64,000 nucleotides of DNA from Turbatrix aceti. Taxonomy: Eukaryota; Nematoda; Chromadorea; Rhabditida; Panagrolaimidae. Shown here one piece after another: positions 57,780-64,000 of this stretch (positions within the stretch are counted from its first letter, which is position 1; each line of letters begins with the position of its first letter). Made by a program: the position numbers and the translations under genes. Location of the stretch: assembly GCA_963969345.1 (NCBI GenBank), contig OZ017767.1:10050471-10114470 (forward strand). Reading direction: 5' to 3'. The notes beneath the pieces were generated by a model. That model made no database searches, had not been told where the DNA came from, and was given only the letters and a program-made list of their open reading frames with translations.

Positions 57780-59712
57780 ATGGAAAAGCCATTGCTACAG
57801 CGACGACGCGGCCGCCATGATTCCACGACGGCATCTGAGGCTTCCAACGCTCCGGCATCACTCCCACCCGAGGCACCGGATCAACCCAGGCATCATGCTC
57901 AGGATTCACTTTTTTCCAGCGCTTCGGGATACACAAATTACTGGGGATTTTTTAACCTTGCCATGCTTCTTCTGGTTCGTTTACTACATATTTTTCCATT
58001 CAAAAAATTTTGTTTCTTTCATTTTATATTTTTAGTTCGTGTCCAACGGTCGAGTTGCTTTGGAAAACTTTATCAAGTACGGCATCCTCGTAAATCCCCT
58101 TTCCTGGATCAATGCTATTTTCTCGACGAAGAATTACTCCATTTGGGTGTGGCCGAATCTTTCGATGGTTGCGCTGTCAAATATTACCGTTATTTTGGTT
58201 TTATTGACCGAAAAAGCGTTGGGTAAGTTGAGTTACGATCGATTTGGGAATTTTTTGAAGGAAAAAGGACTTGCGATAGGGTATTGGGGTGTTTCGAAGC
58301 GAAAATATTACTTTAGTACTTTTGTACGGTATTTTCGAGCGATTGTGATACTTTTTGTCAGTTCGATGATGGATTACGATGTTTTGAAGCGAAAATATTA
58401 TGTTGGATGAAAATTGTATTTAGTTACGGTATTTTTGATGGAATATGTTACTTTTTGTCAGTTTTGGGATGCTGGATAACGATAATTTTTTTTAGTTTTG
58501 CCTAAATTTTTACGATTCGTACCGTTTTTTGTTATCGTAAACTTACGATGTGTTACGATCGTATTTCTTTCGTCTTACCTAAATTTTCACTTTTTTTGGG
58601 TTTTTTTACGATCAATTTCGATTTTTTTTGCATTTGTTAGCCTAAACTATTTTTTTTTATTTCAGCACGCCGTCTGCTGTCAAATTTCCTGGCTTTTCCG
58701 TGGTACCTAATCCTGATCTCTGCCCATGTCACTCTTCCAGTTCTGATCACTCTGCAGCTCAAGGTGAGTTCATTACAATTTAACCAAATGTTCTTCGTTT
58801 TTATTGTAGAGCAACCCGTTTTTTGCCTGCAACGCTCTTTCCGTCTTTGTCATCCAGACCCTCAAACTGACGTCCTACATCCACGTCAACTACTGGTGTC
58901 GTTCAGCCCGAGATGCAGGATACAAGCCGAAAAACGGATTTCTTTATCCCGGTAATCTGACGTTTGGCAACATGTATTACTTTATCTTTGCTCCAACTCT
59001 CTGCTATCAACTCAAATTTCCCCGAACGCCTTCTCGGAGGAAGAGTTTTATCGTCAAGCGACTCTTGGAACTCTGTGGATTTTCCTTCCTCATCGTAGCC
59101 TTCTCCCAGCAATGGGTGATGCCGCTCGTCAACAACAGCATGTCAACGTTCTCCGAAATGTCTGGATTCCACAGAGCCGAACGCGTCCTCAAACTCGCTG
59201 TTCCAAATTTGTTGATTTGGCTTCTCGGTTTTTATACCGTATTCCACAGTTTTTTCAATCTCACAGCCGAAATTCTCAGATTCGCAGATCGCGAGTTTTA
59301 TCGGGATTTTTGGAATGCAGAAACGATTACGTACTTTTGGCAGACGTGGAACATACCTGTTCACAGGTGGTGCGTTCGACACGTCTACAAACCACTCGTA
59401 CGAAACGGTCACAACCGATTTATCGCCTCTCTCCTCGTTTTTCTAATCTCAGCCGTCTTTCACGAATACGTCGTCTCCGTTCCCCTACAAATGTTTCGAC
59501 TCTGGGCATTTATGGCCATGCTAAACCAAATACCCCTCAGCTACCTCACCGATCGTGTCATTCGTGGTGGACGTACGGGTAACATTGTCGTCTGGCTATC
59601 CATTATCCTCGGACAACCCATGGCCATCCTAATGTACGTCCACGATTGGTACCTGATAAACTATCCCGATCACTGTCAGAAGACAAATGTCACTGCTACT
59701 CCTCCTTTTTAA
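57780..59712 (+). CDS. Diacylglycerol O-acyltransferase 1 (DGAT1, MBOAT family)
   Basis: Exons 57780-57974, 58036-58222, 58666-58763 and 58810-59712 (195, 187, 98 and 903 nt) encode 460 residues. Family blocks occur in order: SNGRVALENFIKYGIL, YPGNLTFGNMYYFIFAPTLC, the FYxDxWN signature as FYRDFWN, WNIPVHRW and the catalytic histidine in SAVFHEYVVSVP. About nine membrane helices are visible, with a basic cytosolic N-terminus. It acylates diacylglycerol with acyl-CoA in the ER to make triacylglycerol. FYRDFWN has Phe where human DGAT1 has Trp. Sterol O-acyltransferase is the nearest alternative but fits less well. Confidence 0.93.
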
Positions 59713-60210
59713 AAAAGCACCTGCCAGGCAGAATACGTGAAGTATATAACTGATTCTTTGTATACTGTACAGTTTTTATATTAAATAATAAATTTGATAT
59801 TTTTTACAAGATGAAAAAAATTGAGGACAAATGAAAATTGTTGGCATCAACATTTTTGAAATGTACTGAATTTTCCGGTTTTTATAATTTTTTGGCAAAG
59901 AAAATGTTTTAAAAATTCTGTTTTTAACTAAAAATTCGTAAAAAAAAACACTTTGTTGGCCTAAAAACTGAAATATCGTTCAAATTCTCAGAAATACCGT
60001 AAATACGTCTCGAAAACCCGTTTTTAAGTGAAATTTGGACGTAAAAAGTAAATTTTTTATGTGGCCTAAAAAGCAACGTTTCATTTTTTACAAAACAGTT
60101 CATAAATGATGCATCAATTTATTTTTGAGTAACGATAAACTGTTACATCATTACGGTATAAAAAATCATTTTTACGATCAAATTTTATGATATAATTTTT
60201 TTTATTAGAA
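59713..60210. other. Spacer between DGAT1 and the PAXX-like gene
   Basis: AT-rich with GGCCTAAAAA motifs; no gene. The 499-nt gap leaves an SL2-type operon possible but unproven. Confidence 0.5.
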
Positions 60211-60878
60211 ATGGCTCGACGACAACCCCCTCACCCCCGGCCCGGTACATCCGCCCCTCCCCCGCCTCCGCCATCCGGATTCCACGTATCCACCCTGCTG
60301 GTGTACAAAACCGAACTTCAAACGCCATCCGGCAAACAACCGGATTGGTTTGTCTACTGGAAAGACGATGAAGACCTGTTATGCGTGACAAATGGATACG
60401 ACCGGGTTTACGATCGCGTGGTATCCAAAGCTGAACGCAAACAGTTTGTCAAAGTTGCAGAAACTCTTTTACCGAGCAAATGGAGGTTTGTGTCCGCCCA
60501 AAAATAGTTTTTCCGTAATTAACTGTCATTTTCCACAGAAACATGTTCGAAAAAGAAGGTTTCACCGTGAAAGTCGCGAGCGATCAGGTCGCTACCGTTT
60601 CCTACATCGGCAACTCACTTACCCTGCTCTCGGTCGACAATGCCGGGCTCCGAGCCGAGAGGATCGTTGCTCTCCTGTCGACGCTGATCTCTGAACAACG
60701 AACTCTTGCCCAGAGACTCACAGCTCTGGAGCAGGACGTTCAGAGGCGGAAAATTGAGGGACGGACCGCGCGTGCTGGCTACGACGCTGTCGAACCTCTT
60801 CCGGCCAACCGACGGAAGCGGGGTCGTCCTAAAGGCGTCCAATTTGGAGACGATGATGCTGGAGACGGAGACGAATGA
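60211..60878 (+). CDS. Small protein with PAXX/XRCC4-superfamily architecture
   Basis: Exons 60211-60485 and 60539-60878 (275 and 340 nt) encode 204 residues; the ATG follows tttttattag by 2 nt. After a Pro-rich leader come beta-type segments (HVSTLLVYKTE, DWFVYWKD, DLLCVTNGYDRVYDRVV), a helix (KQFVKVAETLL), two more strands (FTVKVASDQVATVSYIG, LTLLSVD), a long amphipathic helix with heptads (AERIVALLSTLISEQRTLAQRL) and a basic RRKRGRPKGVQF end followed by acidic residues. This order matches XRCC4/XLF/PAXX proteins, which stabilise DNA-end joining. GVQF after a basic patch resembles the Ku-binding tail of PAXX (GVDF). GRP is also an AT-hook core. Homology is inferred from architecture only. 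Confidence 0.55.
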
Positions 60879-62072
60879 CGAAGAATTTTGGAAGAAAAAA
60901 GAACGTAACGGAGAATTTTGGAAGAAAGAAAAGTGAACGTAACCCTAACTAACATGTTTTGTCTTGGCACGATTTTTGACTGTTGACTGATAATAAATGG
61001 AAAGTAATACTTTTGATCGCTGTCAACCGTAATGCAATAACATTCGTTTACGATATTGCGTGCTTTTGTTTTTTTGCGGGGGCTACGTTCTTTTTTCTGT
61101 TTTTTTTCGTGGATTACGTTCTTTTTTTCTGGTTTACGTTCTTTTTTCTCTTTTTTTTTCGTTTTCGAGTCCGGTGTGCTTGATTGTGAAATACTTGGGG
61201 GTATAAGTGCATTAGTGGGCCCGTTGGTTGTAGGTGTAGTGGATGGACTCGGCTGTAGGGGCTGTAGTGGATAAGATATATCGTGTGCACCCTCGCTCTT
61301 CCACTTGGACTTGCACTTTTAGACTTTGGCTGCTTGTTATTTGTTATATATTTGTTGCTCAACAATCTCCCCTTTTTTTCTCAAATCCATACTCGCATGC
61401 ATGCATGGTGTAACAATAACCAGAATTTATCCTCCGTTTAAAAAAATTTTGCGAGTAAAAACTTTTCTGCCAGCCAATAGTATATGGTCCCGCCGCGATT
61501 TCGGATTTTTCTTTGTTTCCTTCTTTTCACATGATTTGGTCAGTTTTTATGGTTCCATTCTGTTCTGCATTCTTCTCGAGTTTTTTGTATTCATTCACGA
61601 CGGAAAAAAAAGAACTATCATCATCAGATGAATGGTGTTTCTGTTTTTTTCCCGTTCTATGTGACGCATGTTGTCAAATATCATCACAGTTATTACACAC
61701 ACGCGCAGCGAAAAATTTTCCGCTCTTTCTGTCGATTCGACGACGATGATGACTGCTTGTCCTGTCTCGTCTCTCCTCCGCAGTCCAGACTAGTCTAGCT
61801 TTTTTGAATTGAACAGTTTGTAATTTATTTATGCGTGGTTGTGGCAATGTTTTCTTTCCTGCTGTTACGTTGCCCGGCAGCAGCAGTATTTACATGTAAT
61901 ATTTATTTTCACACACTTTATTTACCTTTTTTTCTCTCAAAACTCCATTTTCATGTTTTCCTGTTATTTCGTTCTTTTTTTTGTGAAATGTAAAATGTGA
62001 CGCGTGTACGTATGCTAATTGACTGGTTTACGCTCATTTTTTTTATATTTTTACAGTCCGACAACAAATCGT
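60879..62072. other. Intergenic upstream of the RBR ligase
   Basis: T-rich with repeated TTACGTTCTTTTTTC units near 61085-61160. No gene recognised. A tttttacag acceptor at about 62056 marks the start of the next transcript or its first intron. Confidence 0.5.
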
Positions 62073-63985
62073 ATGGATATCTTCTACAGGACGAAGCAGT
62101 ACCTCCGAATGGCTCTCGAAAAGGTTGCTTCGTCTTCTGACGTGACTACTGGTGAGTTTTTCCCGTGAAAATTATCTGTACAATGTATTTTGTAAATTTT
62201 TGTATTATTAGATAACACGTCGACAGATGTATCAACTTTTGAATGCGCAGTCTGCTGGCAGATCCTTCCTATCGAATTTTCCCTATCCTGCACCGAATTT
62301 GAAATTCCCATCTCCGATGACATCTCAGATGCTGAATCGTGGACCAGTGATGATTCTGACTCGGATTCGGATTCAGACTCTGATTCAGACGACGAAGAAA
62401 TCATTTCAGTTTTGCCCCGGGCGATGAAAGAAGGCCTTGCTTCGTCATCGACGCAGTACCGTTCTCCCGAATCCTACGTGACCCATCGCTTTTGCATCGA
62501 CTGTGTACGTGCTCACGCCGCGGTTTCATGCGATGATGCTCCCCTGGCCAAGGGTGGTGTAGGGCTCGTTTGCATGGCTACCGATTGCGACCACGTGCTT
62601 CTGCTCAGTGAGTTTTTATAGTTTTGAAAAATAATTTTTTTTTAGTATGTATTATTTTTGAAGTCAATAGTAACTCAAAAACTATACTATGAAACAATTT
62701 TTTTACATAAAAATTGTTAAAAATCAATTTTAGGCTAAAATTTGACTTCCAAAGCATTTTTTTGGTAACCTAAAAACTGAAATTATTTTTATTACGATAA
62801 ATTGTTCCAAAAGTAATATAAAATGGCCAAAAAGTTGTTATTGCAAGTAACGAATAATTCCGTAAAAATGTGTTACTCGAGTAACAAAAATTGTACGCTA
62901 ATTTTATTACTTTTGGTTATCAGAATTTTGTGTGTTATGCACGTTACTGTATTGTCGTGAGAAAAGTAACATCACTTTTTAGGCCACCAAAACGTTATTT
63001 TTCACGATCAAATTTTATTGTAAAATAATTAAAAAAAAATTTTTTTTTGCATTACGTTCAATTTTGTTTTATTGATTTCATCAATCCTAAAAAATCCGAA
63101 TTTCTTTGAATTGCACAAATCCTCATTCCAAACCCCCTTCCAGGCTCAATCCGTCACTGCCTACCCGAAGACACGCTACGTCGCCTGGAAGATCGCATGC
63201 AGCACGAAACCCTCATCGAAGCCAACATCCGTAATCTCGAGCGATGCGTGCACTGCAATTTTGGCCAAATCATGAATACAACAGCCTGGCGAAAGCGGAA
63301 TCTCAAGTTCACGTGTCAGTCGTGCAAGGCCAGCCACTGCCGGCTCTGCAAAGTCCAGTGGCGTCGTGCCCATGTTGGACGCACCTGCTGGGAGTTCAAA
63401 TGGTTCATGACTTACCGTCATCTCTGGGATCGCGAAGCTCTGCCTAGTTACGTCGATGATGCCACGTAAGCTCCGCCCTCTTTTTTACAAAAATTATGTA
63501 TGAGATTTTTTTTGATTTTTCAGTGCCAAAAAACTTACTGAAACCGTAGTCCGTCGATGCCATCGATGCAGCGTGCCATTCATCAAATCCAACGGCTGCA
63601 ACAAGATGGTATGTCGCTGTGGAGCCACTCAGTGCTACTCGTGTCGTCAAACCAATATTACGTAAGTTTTTTGTTTGTTTACCTAAAAAAATCGTTATAT
63701 TTTTTGTGCTATACGATATTTTTTTGCAGGTACAACCACTTTTGCAATTGTCGTGCTTACAAGACGAACGGTCGATGCTGTAACAAGTGCGATCTCTTCG
63801 ATGACGTAAAATCACGTGAACGACGCGAACGCGATCGTCTGCTCAGCAATGCCAAGAGGCGTCACGAGAACACCCCAACTAATACCGTAACCAATGGGGA
63901 AACTTCTGTCGTTACTCCGACTACTAGTATCAGTACTGCCGTAGTTGATGGTGATGCCGGTGCAACTTCTAGTAACTCACACTAA
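62073..63985 (+). CDS. RBR E3 ubiquitin ligase, RNF216/TRIAD3-type
   Basis: Exons 62073-62151, 62212-62607, 63144-63465, 63524-63661 and 63730-63985 join in frame to 396 residues; an additional 5' exon is possible. RING1 starts CAVCWQI and is split by a long insert with a Ser-Asp repeat (DSDSDSD...) ending DDEEIISVLP, then HRFCIDCVRAH. The IBR is RCVHCNFGQI...CQSCKASHCRLCKVQW. RING2 has RCHRCSVPFIKSNGCNKMVCRCGATQCYSC with the transthiolating cysteine expected in the CNKMVC segment, followed by YNHFC...CCNKCDLF as in RNF216. RBR ligases pass ubiquitin through that cysteine. It is much shorter than human RNF216, which has a long N-terminal region. Confidence 0.88.
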
Positions 63986-64000
63986 GAGCGACAATGAGAA

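Overview
The window looks like nuclear DNA of a free-living rhabditid-type nematode. Supporting signs are short introns with (t)ttcag or tttag acceptors, several start codons a few bases after an orphan 3' splice site (as at spliced-leader acceptors), a tandem cluster of nematode-type 7TM chemoreceptors, ShKT and EB-type cysteine-rich secreted proteins, and clear animal housekeeping genes. No prokaryotic segment was seen. All exon boundaries below were read by eye from splice consensus, reading frame and family length.

Layout. (1) 0.9-17 kb: a chemoreceptor cluster of five paralogues with identical exon sizes (183/348/177/201 nt) plus one receptor of another family, invaded by mobile DNA. Invaders are a 3.8-kb TIR element with arrays of hairpin repeats and a nested 670-bp near-palindrome, a 3.27-kb gag-only BEL/Pao-like LTR element inside a receptor exon, and a short retroposon inside another receptor exon. 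Three of the five paralogues look intact, and one of those has lost an intron precisely. (2) 17-31 kb: a gene-poor gap, then a secreted cysteine-rich protein, a possible INTS15-like protein, a ShKT-domain secreted protein and a KCTD3/SHKBP1-like BTB/WD40 protein whose introns carry many copies of one repeat. (3) 32-43 kb: APC10, a putative GPI-anchored extracellular protein, a 3.3-kb gene-free stretch with a hAT-like MITE, a disordered protein and a coiled-coil protein. (4) 43-53 kb: an EB/lustrin-type secreted protein locus, a divergent Rab-like GTPase, an intestinal-type aspartyl protease and a saccharopine dehydrogenase-like oxidoreductase. (5) 53-64 kb: the housekeeping block eIF5, BAF, DGAT1, a small protein with the architecture of the NHEJ factor PAXX, and an RNF216/TRIAD3-type RBR ubiquitin ligase.

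The genes do not form one pathway. Themes are chemosensation and rapid receptor turnover by transposition (left), and secreted or digestive products beside ubiquitin/APC/C, translation, nuclear-envelope and lipid genes (right). The best candidates for something not yet described are the hairpin-array transposon with its nested foldback and exon cassette, the PAXX-like protein, and the gag-only LTR element with a repeated intron-like module.
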